DNA of 10,572 nucleotides from Nitrospira sp. UBA2082 (GTDB lineage: Bacteria > Nitrospirota > Nitrospiria > Nitrospirales > Nitrospiraceae), in NCBI GenBank assembly GCA_002331335.1, contig DCZO01000021.1, positions 1-10,572 on the forward strand. Direction: 5' to 3'. The notes under the pieces were generated by a model. The model made no database searches and was not told the DNA's origin. It saw only the letters and a list, made by a program, of their open reading frames with translations. Of the stretch, positions 1 through 5,894 are shown piece after piece. Numbering within the stretch: the first letter of the stretch is position 1; every line of letters begins with the position of its first letter. The translations under genes were made by a program, and so were the position numbers.

Positions 1-182
1 AACGAGGTGGAAGATACAAGGCTACTTTTCGGCAGCGGTCCCATCATCCCCGTGTTAGCTGCCTGACCACCCGCTTGATCTGCCGTCACTGGAACAACTG
101 ATGGATCCCGCCAAACAACGACAAACGTAAGCACCGGTGGCTGTCCTATGAGAGAGGAAATCCGGCAGAAGGCAGGAGTCTC
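1..182. other. Left-edge region without an identifiable gene
   Basis: On the plus strand an open frame enters from the left edge and ends at TGA 64-66, giving a 21-residue tail ending IIPVLAA. It could be the end of a gene lying outside the window, but the stretch is too short to recognise. From 67 to 182 I see no credible coding frame, RNA gene or promoter. A short ATG frame beginning near 149 has no ribosome binding site and runs into the hairpin at 183-222, so I do not call it. Confidence 0.2.
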
Positions 183-222
183 GGAATCAGATCGGGAGCC
201 GTCATGGCCCCGATCTGATTCC
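183..222. repeat. Perfect 14-bp inverted repeat (candidate 3' hairpin of the protoglobin gene)
   Basis: The left arm GGAATCAGATCGGG (183-196) is exactly complementary to CCCGATCTGATTCC (209-222). Inside the 12-base loop, GCC (198-200) can also pair with GGC (206-208), so the stem could extend past one bulged A. It lies 34 bases past the protoglobin stop on the minus strand, where a transcription terminator or 3'-end stabiliser would be expected. Neither side has a clear T-run, so it is not a textbook intrinsic terminator. It might be a bidirectional 3'-end hairpin, a protein-binding palindrome, or a remnant of a small mobile element. Confidence 0.7.
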
Positions 223-256
223 CCATGATGAACAGAACCCGAGCGCCTGTCCTCGA

Positions 257-856
257 TTAGAAGTCGCCGGTTTTCACGTACGGATGGCTCCAGAGCGTGA
301 GCTGGAGCAGACAGGACTTCACCCAAGCGTTATACATCTTATCGACGTCCTCGGCCTTGTGCCCCTTCTTGGCGAGGAACGGCTTCAAGGTGAACGTCAC
401 CGGGAAAATGAGCGCAAAGAGGTCGCGGAACGGCACGATGGCTGCCGAGGCGGGGGCGCCGTCGGTCTGATTCTTCTTGGTGCGATGGTGGCGGAGGCCG
501 ATCTCATGCTGATAGTCGAGCCACTTCTGATCATACTCCGCCTTGGCAGTGTCAAGAATCCACTGGCCGAAGCGCTTGCGGACTCCGCCCAGATAGTCGC
601 CCAGCGGCTTGCCGTCGCTCTTGCCGAGGAATGACGCGAGCAGATGCGGCTGAGAACCCACAAAGCCGTACCAGACGTCGAGGATGGCTTCGACCTGATC
701 CTTCACCACGTCGTGCGACTGACGCAGGGCCTTGACGTCCTCGTCTCCGAACAAGGCACTTTTCTTCATCAACTCAAATTCAGCGAGCGTCACTGGAGAC
801 TTCGCCACAGCAGGGGTCCCTGCCGTATATCCGGGGATGGCTGCACTTCCACTCAT
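257..856 (-). CDS. pgb: Protoglobin (stand-alone haem protein)
   Basis: 199-residue single-domain haem protein expected to bind O2, CO or NO in the cytoplasm. It closely resembles archaeal protoglobin (Methanosarcina acetivorans Pgb, as I remember it). Shared features are the N-terminal IPGYT stretch (residues 7-11), WYGFVGS (62-68), RKRF (93-96), the haem region EIGLRHHRTKKNQTD (118-132), KPFLAKKGH (158-166) and the C-terminal end PYVKxGDF. His123, first of the HH pair, matches the proximal haem ligand (His120 in MaPgb). Trp62, Tyr63 and Phe96 match distal-pocket residues. The MaPgb cysteine at the end of helix E (Cys101) is Ala here. No kinase, cyclase or methyl-accepting domain follows, so this is not a globin-coupled sensor. 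The start at 856 is chosen because AAAGGAA lies about 8 bases upstream; a longer frame from 919 would add unlike residues. Physiological role unknown; O2 or NO handling is an inference. Confidence 0.93.
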   Translation of the reverse strand: MSGSAAIPGYTAGTPAVAKSPVTLAEFELMKKSALFGDEDVKALRQSHDVVKDQVEAILDVWYGFVGSQPHLLASFLGKSDGKPLGDYLGGVRKRFGQWILDTAKAEYDQKWLDYQHEIGLRHHRTKKNQTDGAPASAAIVPFRDLFALIFPVTFTLKPFLAKKGHKAEDVDKMYNAWVKSCLLQLTLWSHPYVKTGDF

Positions 857-925
857 AAGCTGATTCCTTTCTATGTATTGTTGAACCGCACCGCTGCATG
901 ACGGTGAACTGACTCTCACACACAG

Positions 926-955
926 ATGTTATGGAGCGCACGCGGCGACTGTCAA
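926..955 (-). promoter_or_regulatory. Predicted sigma70-type promoter of the protoglobin gene
   Basis: Read on the minus strand: a perfect -35 TTGACA (950-955), an 18-base spacer, then -10 TAACAT (926-931, four of six consensus matches). Transcription would begin near 919, leaving a leader of about 60 bases before ATG 856. The -35 box contains the stop codon of the upstream thioesterase gene (952-954), so the promoter is embedded in the gene end. This predicts that protoglobin can be expressed separately from the two genes upstream. Confidence 0.55.
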
Positions 956-1350
956 GAAGGCTGTGGCGGAGATTGCAGTGCGACAACCATCGTCTTGTCC
1001 ACACGTTTCACCTTGCCGTTGACATCCGTCGCTGCAAGGCGGGCCGAGCCCTCAACTACAACCCGGCCGCTGACCTTCTCTCGCAGCACATGAGCAAATG
1101 TGAATGAGGCCGGGGTTACGTCAGACACCGTCGTTTCAACGACCAGCGTCTCTCCATACCGGCCCGGCGAGCGGTAATGCACCTCGGCATGGACCACGAC
1201 GAAGACCGTGCCCTGCTGCATTAATGAGGCAACCAACTGCCCACGCGATTCCAGATACTCCGTGCGAGCCCGCTCAAAATATTTGAGATAATTGGCGTAG
1301 TAGACGACCCCGCCGCAGTCAGTGTCTTCGTAGTAGATTCTGATTTCCAT
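952..1350 (-). CDS. ybgC: YbgC-type acyl-CoA thioesterase (hot-dog fold)
   Basis: 132-residue single hot-dog-fold protein of the 4-hydroxybenzoyl-CoA thioesterase / YbgC family, which hydrolyses acyl-CoA thioesters in the cytoplasm. The N-terminus carries the family signature: YYEDTDCGGVVYYANYLKYF at residues 6-25, with Asp11 in the place of the catalytic Asp of this family, followed by ERARTEYLESRG (26-37). Length is typical. In many Gram-negatives ybgC sits with tol-pal; no tol or pal gene is seen here. It starts six bases after the stop of the CARF gene and has no clear Shine-Dalgarno sequence, so it is probably co-transcribed and perhaps translationally coupled. Substrate is not predictable; short-chain acyl-CoA or acyl-ACP are both possible. 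Family confidence is high, exact role is not. Confidence 0.9.
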   Translation of the reverse strand: MEIRIYYEDTDCGGVVYYANYLKYFERARTEYLESRGQLVASLMQQGTVFVVVHAEVHYRSPGRYGETLVVETTVSDVTPASFTFAHVLREKVSGRVVVEGSARLAATDVNGKVKRVDKTMVVALQSPPQPS

Positions 1351-1356
1351 GAAGCG

Positions 1357-2613
1357 CTAGAGGCTAAGGACCGGAAACCTCGGCAACGATGTCTCGCTGA
1401 CGCCCGTGAGCTTGACGGCGACATCGTAGAGTTGCTGCACCCGCTCGCCCTTGATCGGCTCGAAGCCGTGGCCAAGGACGGCATGATTGGCGGCATCGAG
1501 CAACGGCTTCATCATCGGCCATTCGCGGAGAAAGGATTGGCCCAGCGGATCGCCCAACCCGGCCAGCACGCGAAACTGCGCCTGCAGCGGCAACTTATAC
1601 TTGCCGTCGATATCTTCGAGGTAGCAGGTTCGGCAGGTTTCTTGAAGCGCCTGCGGCAGCTGCTCGATCCGCACATCCCAACTCTTTATCTTGTGCGCCT
1701 GAAACAACCGGCGCTGCGCAAAGGACTCGAGAGCACGGATGAGCACGGCCATCGCCGTTTCCGGGTCGCGCGTCACATGGAACCGCCGGCCTGCATGGGC
1801 CAGCAGATCCAGCACGAGAAACTCCTTCACCTCCGCCGGGTCGAGCACAAGCCGCTCCAGAAATCCTGCGTTGGCTTTAATGCCCGGCAACATTGCTTTC
1901 AGTCCAGGCGGTCCGCCCCACAGAGACGCCATCTCCAGCGCCTTCGTGGCGGTCTTCAGTTTGTCCCAAGCCTGGCGATAGTGAAATCGCTCCCACAAGT
2001 CATAGCCCTCGGCGACATCGGCGAAGGCGTGATACAGCGGCTTCTGTCCGCCGCTCACCCGTGCTTCCACGTCGTGGAACAATTTCGCGGCGGCGGGAAA
2101 GTCACCCCGATTGAACAGCTCGCACACCTCCCGACGAGACACCGCCGCCGCCTCATCCCAGGGATTGCTTTGTAGCCAGACGCACGCGCGTCCCTCCATC
2201 ATAATGGTTTCGTCCTCCGACCCTGGACGAGCGGGGGAGAGCGAGACAAACCGGGAACTCCACGGGAGCGCCGCGGCCGTCAATGCAGCCGCCATAGCCG
2301 GCGTCGCGCCGGTCAGATCGACGACCAGTTCACCCGGTTGCACCTCCCACGTCCGTAACAGGTCAGGCAGCGACCGGGCGAGTATTTGATGGCAGCCGGC
2401 AAACTCGCCGGGATCGGCGATGCCGATCCAGTCCCAACGCCGCGGCATTTGTTCAATCTTCGGTTGGATCGATGACTCCACCGAGACTTTGGCCGATTCA
2501 GGCAGGACGAAGCAGAGATTCTCCGGATGCAGCCGGTTGACCGAATAGACGGCGGCCGCCGTATCCTCCGTAAAAGCGACCACCAGAGCTTTGACCGGTT
2601 GATCGTGCGCCAT
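1357..2613 (-). CDS. CARF-domain protein, Cas02710/Csm6-like, with degenerate HEPN motif
   Basis: 418-residue protein resembling the CRISPR-associated TIGR02710/Cas02710 family. Such proteins pair an N-terminal CARF (Rossmann-like) sensor of cyclic oligoadenylate with a C-terminal HEPN ribonuclease in type III CRISPR defence. The CARF part (about 1-150) shows beta strands KALVVAF (8-14) and LCFVLPE (33-39) and the ligand-loop signature VVDLTGATPAMAAAL (97-111). A helical region follows, with the family-like RALESFAQRRL (293-303). Near the C-terminus, ANHAVLGHGF (375-384) aligns with the HEPN RNxSxLAHGF motif: His382 is kept, but the Arg position is Ala375 and the Ser position is Ala378. Ribonuclease activity is therefore doubtful; R302-x4-H307 is an alternative pair but may be chance. 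No CRISPR array or other cas gene is present. It may be a non-CRISPR CARF sensor or a trans-acting accessory protein. Family confidence is good; function is open. Confidence 0.75.
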   Translation of the reverse strand: MAHDQPVKALVVAFTEDTAAAVYSVNRLHPENLCFVLPESAKVSVESSIQPKIEQMPRRWDWIGIADPGEFAGCHQILARSLPDLLRTWEVQPGELVVDLTGATPAMAAALTAAALPWSSRFVSLSPARPGSEDETIMMEGRACVWLQSNPWDEAAAVSRREVCELFNRGDFPAAAKLFHDVEARVSGGQKPLYHAFADVAEGYDLWERFHYRQAWDKLKTATKALEMASLWGGPPGLKAMLPGIKANAGFLERLVLDPAEVKEFLVLDLLAHAGRRFHVTRDPETAMAVLIRALESFAQRRLFQAHKIKSWDVRIEQLPQALQETCRTCYLEDIDGKYKLPLQAQFRVLAGLGDPLGQSFLREWPMMKPLLDAANHAVLGHGFEPIKGERVQQLYDVAVKLTGVSETSLPRFPVLSL

Positions 2614-2622
2614 CGTGCGCGG

Positions 2623-2651
2623 ACTATAGCATCGGCCCTCCGGCTGTTCAA
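2623..2651 (-). promoter_or_regulatory. Predicted promoter of the CARF-thioesterase operon
   Basis: On the minus strand TTGAAC (2646-2651) is followed, after exactly 17 bases, by TATAGT (2623-2628, five of six matches to TATAAT). Only nine bases separate the -10 box from ATG 2613, so the transcript would have almost no leader. No Shine-Dalgarno sequence lies before this ATG. The -35 box is 26 bases from the -35 of the divergent nfeD promoter. Confidence 0.5.
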
Positions 2652-2677
2652 TTCGCCAGATGTAAACAACCCTCTGC

Positions 2678-2706
2678 TTGACCCACTGTCGTATCCGGCC
2701 TAGACT
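2678..2706 (+). promoter_or_regulatory. Predicted promoter of nfeD-qmcA
   Basis: TTGACC (2678-2683), a 17-base spacer, then TAGACT (2701-2706). The predicted start of transcription is near 2713, which leaves a leader of about 50 bases ending in a GGGGG Shine-Dalgarno element about seven bases before ATG 2764. It is divergent from the CARF promoter in a 150-base gap. I see no palindromic operator between the two. Confidence 0.5.
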
Positions 2707-2763
2707 TCCTACGGTAGCGCTATTTCTTCACGCCAGTTTTCCCTGCACAACGGGGGTTCTTCA

Positions 2764-3192
2764 ATGATCTGGTGGTATTGGATTTTTATGGGCCTCGCCC
2801 TGGTCGGCGCGGAGTTGCTGTCTCCCGGCGGATTTTACCTGCTGTTCTTCGGTGTTGCGGCCGTCATTGTCGGAGCGCTCACCGGCATGGACGTCGTCAG
2901 CGCCGACTGGTTGCAGTGGCTCTTATTTTCCTTCTTGGCGGTCCTGTCCCTGTTGCTCTTGCGCAAGCCGCTGCTTCGCCTTACGCAAAAGCATCCCCCA
3001 CAGGTGATGGACTCCATGGTCGGAGAGTCCGCGATCCTGATCGAGGACCTTCAGCCCGGCCACACGGGCAAGGCCGAGTTGCGGGGCTCGACGTGGAGCG
3101 CGCGGAACGTCGGGACCGTCCCTCTGTTATCGGGTCAGCGCGCCACCGTCGCTAGAGTGGACGGCCTGACGATATTGGTGAAGCCTGAGTAA
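2764..3192 (+). CDS. nfeD: NfeD-family membrane protein (short form)
   Basis: 142-residue NfeD protein of the short type without the N-terminal serine protease domain. Three hydrophobic segments are visible, at about residues 4-19, 23-40 and 50-66. They are followed by a C-terminal OB-fold (about 84-141) with the typical pattern MVGESA (85-90), PGHTGKAELRGSTWSA (98-113) and VDGLTILV (132-139). Such proteins partner SPFH/stomatin proteins in the inner membrane, with the OB-fold thought to mediate assembly. The SPFH gene follows after 26 bases, matching the ybbJ(NfeD)-qmcA arrangement of Escherichia coli. A GGGGG ribosome binding site supports ATG 2764. Biochemical function in bacteria is not settled; membrane microdomain or envelope quality control is the usual suggestion. 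Confidence 0.9.
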   Translation: MIWWYWIFMGLALVGAELLSPGGFYLLFFGVAAVIVGALTGMDVVSADWLQWLLFSFLAVLSLLLLRKPLLRLTQKHPPQVMDSMVGESAILIEDLQPGHTGKAELRGSTWSARNVGTVPLLSGQRATVARVDGLTILVKPE

Positions 3193-3218
3193 CGCTCATT
3201 CGCAAACGAGGTGCAGAC

Positions 3219-4157
3219 ATGGAAGGCGGAACATTCGTCGTCATCATCCTGGCCGTGCTCGTCTTATTCGTGATCGCGAAAACAGCGGTCGTCGTCCCTC
3301 AACAAAGCGCTTATGTCGTGGAGCGCTTGGGGAAGTACGGGTCGACGCTGAACGCGGGATTTCACATCCTCGTGCCGTTTATCGACGTGATCCGATACCG
3401 GCACGTGCTGAAGGAAAGTGCCGTCGATATTCCGGAGCAAGTCTGCATTACCCGCGACAACGTCCAGGTGCATGTCGATGGAATCCTGTACATGCGGGTG
3501 CTGAACCCGGAACGTGCCTCCTACGGAATCAACGACTATCAGTTTGCGCTCACGCAATTGGCGCAGACCGCGCTGCGGAGCGAGATCGGCAAAATCGAAC
3601 TCGATAAGACCTTCGAAGCCCGAACCACGATCAACGCTCAGGTGGTTAACGAATTGGATAAGGCGTCGGAGCCATGGGGCGTGAAGGTCCTCCGGTACGA
3701 GATTAAAAATATTACCCCGCCCAAAGACGTATTGAACGCGATGGAAAAGCAGATGCGCGCCGAACGGGAAAAACGCGCGTTGATTTTGACCTCGGAAGGC
3801 GAGCGCGACGCGGCGATCAACCAGGCCGAAGGACAAAAGCAACAGGTGATCAAGGCCTCGGAAGCCAAGAAACAGCAACAGATCAATGAGGCCGAGGGCG
3901 CCGCAGCCGCCATCCTCGCCATCGCGCAGGCTACGGCCGAGGGGCTCCGAAGAGTCGCCGAGACCATTCAGGTTCCCGGAGGGCAGGAAGCCGTTCAACT
4001 CCGTGTCGCCGAGCAATACATCGGCAAGTTCGGAGAGTTGGCGAAAACGACCAATACCCTTATCCTGCCGGCGAGCGTCTCCGATGTCGGCTCGATGATC
4101 GCGTTGGCGATGAATGCCATCAGACAGACCGGAATGTCGGCGCCGGTGAAGTCGTAA
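3219..4157 (+). CDS. qmcA: SPFH/band 7 membrane protein, QmcA/stomatin-like
   Basis: 312-residue prohibitin/stomatin-type protein, close in length to E. coli QmcA. It has an N-terminal membrane anchor (about 5-22), then the SPFH domain (about 24-185) with VVPQQSAYVVERLGKY (25-40) and AGFHILVPFIDVI (46-58), and a charged Ala/Glu/Gln-rich coiled coil (about 175-250). The C-terminal segment contains the family-like phrase GKFGELAKTTNTLILP (269-284). It would form large rings or scaffolds in the inner membrane and probably works with the preceding NfeD protein. A GAGGTG ribosome binding site five bases before ATG 3219 fixes the start. No intrinsic terminator is seen after the stop; the gmhA promoter begins 18 bases downstream. 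Confidence 0.93.
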   Translation: MEGGTFVVIILAVLVLFVIAKTAVVVPQQSAYVVERLGKYGSTLNAGFHILVPFIDVIRYRHVLKESAVDIPEQVCITRDNVQVHVDGILYMRVLNPERASYGINDYQFALTQLAQTALRSEIGKIELDKTFEARTTINAQVVNELDKASEPWGVKVLRYEIKNITPPKDVLNAMEKQMRAEREKRALILTSEGERDAAINQAEGQKQQVIKASEAKKQQQINEAEGAAAAILAIAQATAEGLRRVAETIQVPGGQEAVQLRVAEQYIGKFGELAKTTNTLILPASVSDVGSMIALAMNAIRQTGMSAPVKS

Positions 4158-4174
4158 GGTCACGCTCGTTCGGT

Positions 4175-4203
4175 TTGACAGGTTCGCCTGCCTCGCCTAG
4201 AAT
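4175..4203 (+). promoter_or_regulatory. Strong predicted sigma70-type promoter for gmhA (leaderless)
   Basis: A perfect -35 TTGACA (4175-4180), a 17-base spacer and -10 TAGAAT (4198-4203, five of six matches). Only seven bases (4204-4210) separate the -10 box from ATG 4211, so the first transcribed base should fall at or next to the A of the ATG. The TTG inside the -35 box could be mistaken for a start codon in the same frame; it should not be used. Confidence 0.7.
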
Positions 4204-4210
4204 CGCGCCC

Positions 4211-4789
4211 ATGAAAGAATCGGTGCTCAGCGCGTTTGCCGACAGCGCGCGGGTCAAAGAACAGTTTGCCCGCGAGCATGCCGACCGGATCGTTCAGGTG
4301 GCAAAGCTGATGGCGGACGCGTTTCGCAACGGCTGCAAAGTCTTATTGTTCGGCAACGGCGGGAGCGCCACTGATGCAGCCCACATCGCGGCTGAATTCG
4401 TGGGGCGGTACAAGCGGGATCGGATGCCCTTGCCCGCGATCGCCTTGGCCACGGACATCGCCGCCATCACCTGCATCGCCAACGACTACGGCTACGACGA
4501 GCTGTTCGCCCGCCAAGTCCGGGCCCACGGACGGAAGGGTGACATCGCCGTGGCCATCAGCACCAGCGGCAATTCCCCCAACGTCCTGAAAGGCGCCGAA
4601 GCGGCCCGTGACTACGGCTTGACGACCATCGCTTGGACCGGCGCGAACGGCGGCAAACTGGCGGCGCTCGTCGAGTATCCCTTCATCGTTCCATCCACGA
4701 TCACGTCGCGAATCCAAGAAAGCCACATCACGCTCGGCCACGTTCTGTGTGAATTGGTAGAGGAACAACTCCTTGGCAAAACGTCCTGA
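4211..4789 (+). CDS. gmhA: Sedoheptulose-7-phosphate isomerase GmhA
   Basis: 192-residue SIS-fold enzyme, the same length as E. coli GmhA. It converts D-sedoheptulose 7-phosphate to D-glycero-D-manno-heptose 7-phosphate, the first step of ADP-heptose synthesis for LPS inner core. Motifs seen are FGNGGSATDAAHIAAEFVGR (47-66), the phosphate-binding STSGNSPNV (117-125) and IQESHITLGHVLCELVEE (168-185). His58, Glu62, Gln169 and His177 keep the spacing of the E. coli active-site/zinc residues (His61, Glu65, Gln172, His180). ATG 4211 is preferred over an in-frame TTG 36 bases upstream because that TTG is the -35 box and the shorter form matches the family length. No Shine-Dalgarno sequence precedes the ATG, consistent with a leaderless mRNA. 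The 3' end overlaps the next gene by 17 bases. The pathway enzyme rfaE2 lies about 3 kb downstream; gmhB and the heptose kinase gene are not in the window. Confidence 0.95.
   Translation: MKESVLSAFADSARVKEQFAREHADRIVQVAKLMADAFRNGCKVLLFGNGGSATDAAHIAAEFVGRYKRDRMPLPAIALATDIAAITCIANDYGYDELFARQVRAHGRKGDIAVAISTSGNSPNVLKGAEAARDYGLTTIAWTGANGGKLAALVEYPFIVPSTITSRIQESHITLGHVLCELVEEQLLGKTS
4759..4764 (+). promoter_or_regulatory. Ribosome binding site supporting a TTG start
   Basis: AGAGGA lies eight bases before TTG 4773, within the end of gmhA. It is what supports TTG 4773 as the start of the following gene, for which no nearby ATG exists in frame, and it implies translation coupled to gmhA. Confidence 0.6.
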
Positions 4790-5771
4790 CCGGACTCCTC
4801 CAAAGCGACCCGAGCCGAGTCTGATTCCACCGATCGATGTCTCGGCCCTCAAGACGTATCCGTTGAAGAAACGCCACAGCCTGGTGCAAGTCTCCAACTT
4901 CGCCACCCCTTGGAAGCCCGGCGGATCGTTTTCGAAGTTTTGCGCCGGCCTCCCCGACATCCTCGCTGTGAAGACGCTGCGGGCCGTGGCGCAAGCCGTA
5001 GCCACCGCCCACCGTAAGGGCCGGCCTGTGATTGTGGGACTGGGCGCGCACGTCATCAAGGTAGGACTGGCCCCGATTGTGACGGATCTCATGGAACGCG
5101 GTATTGTCACCGCCGTCGCCATGAACGGGGCCGGCATCATCCATGACTTTGAGTTGGCCTTGATGGGCCACACCTCCGAAGAAGTGGACGCTGAAATCGA
5201 TGATGGCCGGTTCGGCATGGCAGACGAGACGGGCCGAATCCTCAACGCCGCGATCAGCCGTGGGGCCAAAGGCGATGAGGGCCTGGGCGAGGCCATCGGG
5301 CTCTATATCAACCGGTCCGCGCACCAGTTCCCGAACCGGGCGACGAGCATTCTGGCAACGGGCGCGCGCCTTGGCATCCCGGTGACCGTGCATGTCGCCA
5401 TGGGCACCGACATCATTCACATGCACCCGTCGGCCGATGGGGCCGCCATCGGATCGACCTCGCTGCTCGACTTCCGGCGCCTGGCCGCTGTCGTCGCCGG
5501 GATGGAAGGCGGCGTGTACTTGAACATCGGATCGGCGGTGATTCTCCCGGAAGTGTTTTTGAAAACAGTCTCGTTAGGGCGGAATCTCGGCCACCCGTTG
5601 GCAAACATCACCACCGTGAACATGGATTTTCTCTCCCACTACCGCCCCCAGACCAACGTCGTCCGGCGTCCCACACAAAAAGGTGGCAAGGGCTATGCCT
5701 TGACCGGCCATCACGAAATCATGCTGCCGCTGTTGGCCGCCGCAGTGGTGGAAGAACTGGCGGGATCTTGA
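4773..5771 (+). CDS. Conserved protein, tentatively deoxyhypusine-synthase-like
   Basis: 332-residue soluble protein with no signal peptide or membrane segment. I tentatively place it with bacterial deoxyhypusine-synthase-like proteins from the overall pattern: GLGAHVIKVGLAPIVTDLME (89-108), a nucleotide-fold-like VTAVAMNGAGIIHDFELAL (112-130), GRFGMADETG (145-154), GGVYLNIGSAVILPEVFLK (246-264), VNMDFLSHYRP (282-292) and GHHEIMLPLLAA (312-323). True deoxyhypusine synthase modifies eIF5A with spermidine using NAD, but bacteria lack eIF5A and I do not see the canonical catalytic-lysine context (SWGK). The substrate is therefore unknown; a polyamine or sugar-linked reaction is only a guess. The start is TTG 4773 with a good ribosome binding site; the first 20 residues are Pro/Arg-rich. 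The 17-base overlap with gmhA suggests the two are made together, perhaps pointing to envelope sugar metabolism. The reading frame is certain; the family call is moderate. Confidence 0.55.
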   Translation: MAKRPDRTPPKRPEPSLIPPIDVSALKTYPLKKRHSLVQVSNFATPWKPGGSFSKFCAGLPDILAVKTLRAVAQAVATAHRKGRPVIVGLGAHVIKVGLAPIVTDLMERGIVTAVAMNGAGIIHDFELALMGHTSEEVDAEIDDGRFGMADETGRILNAAISRGAKGDEGLGEAIGLYINRSAHQFPNRATSILATGARLGIPVTVHVAMGTDIIHMHPSADGAAIGSTSLLDFRRLAAVVAGMEGGVYLNIGSAVILPEVFLKTVSLGRNLGHPLANITTVNMDFLSHYRPQTNVVRRPTQKGGKGYALTGHHEIMLPLLAAAVVEELAGS

Positions 5772-5819
5772 ATAAGTCCGCCGGCTTTATTCTCGCGTCG
5801 TTTGGGCAACAACATCATT

Positions 5820-5833
5820 CGTCAACCGCCAAC
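5820..5833 (+). repeat. Heptad repeat cluster A (two units)
   Basis: CGTCAAC followed directly by CGCCAAC in the gap between the deoxyhypusine-synthase-like gene and the sprT-like gene. It is in opposite orientation to cluster B 20 bases further on, so CGTCAA (5820-5825) can pair with TTGACG (5869-5874). The rest of this 123-base gap holds no clear terminator or promoter. Confidence 0.45.
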
Positions 5834-5853
5834 CGGTTAGGAAATGGTATGGC

Positions 5854-5874
5854 TTCGACGCATGACGATTGACG
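5854..5874 (+). repeat. Heptad repeat cluster B (three units)
   Basis: TTCGACG, CATGACG and ATTGACG stand end to end, all ending in GACG. The third unit is the exact complement of the CGTCAAT unit in cluster C. Located 20 bases before the sprT-like start codon. Confidence 0.5.
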
Positions 5875-5894
5875 GCATTTAGCCCCAGCTCGCA

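Noticed and set aside
884..910. Small hairpin CACCG...CGGTG in the protoglobin leader
   Set aside because: A five-pair stem with an eight-base loop is expected by chance in GC-rich DNA; no riboswitch features.
257..919. Longer protoglobin form starting at 919
   Set aside because: The extra 21 residues do not resemble protoglobins and the predicted transcription start is at about 919; ATG 856 has the ribosome binding site.
1432..2175. Plus-strand open frame of 247 codons opposite the CARF gene
   Set aside because: The minus-strand frame has the CARF signature and a good promoter; the plus frame has His/Arg/Gln-rich composition typical of a shadow.
3264..4163. Long minus-strand open frame (299 codons) opposite qmcA
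   Set aside because: It is antisense to a clear SPFH gene; its translation is low-complexity and resembles no family. High GC content produces such frames.
4343..5296. Minus-strand open frame of 317 codons opposite gmhA and the next gene
   Set aside because: It crosses two genes with recognisable or well-formed coding on the other strand and shows no domain.
5772..5794. Possible terminator after the deoxyhypusine-synthase-like gene (AAGTCCGCCGGCTTTATT)
   Set aside because: The potential stem is only three or four pairs with mismatches; too weak to call.
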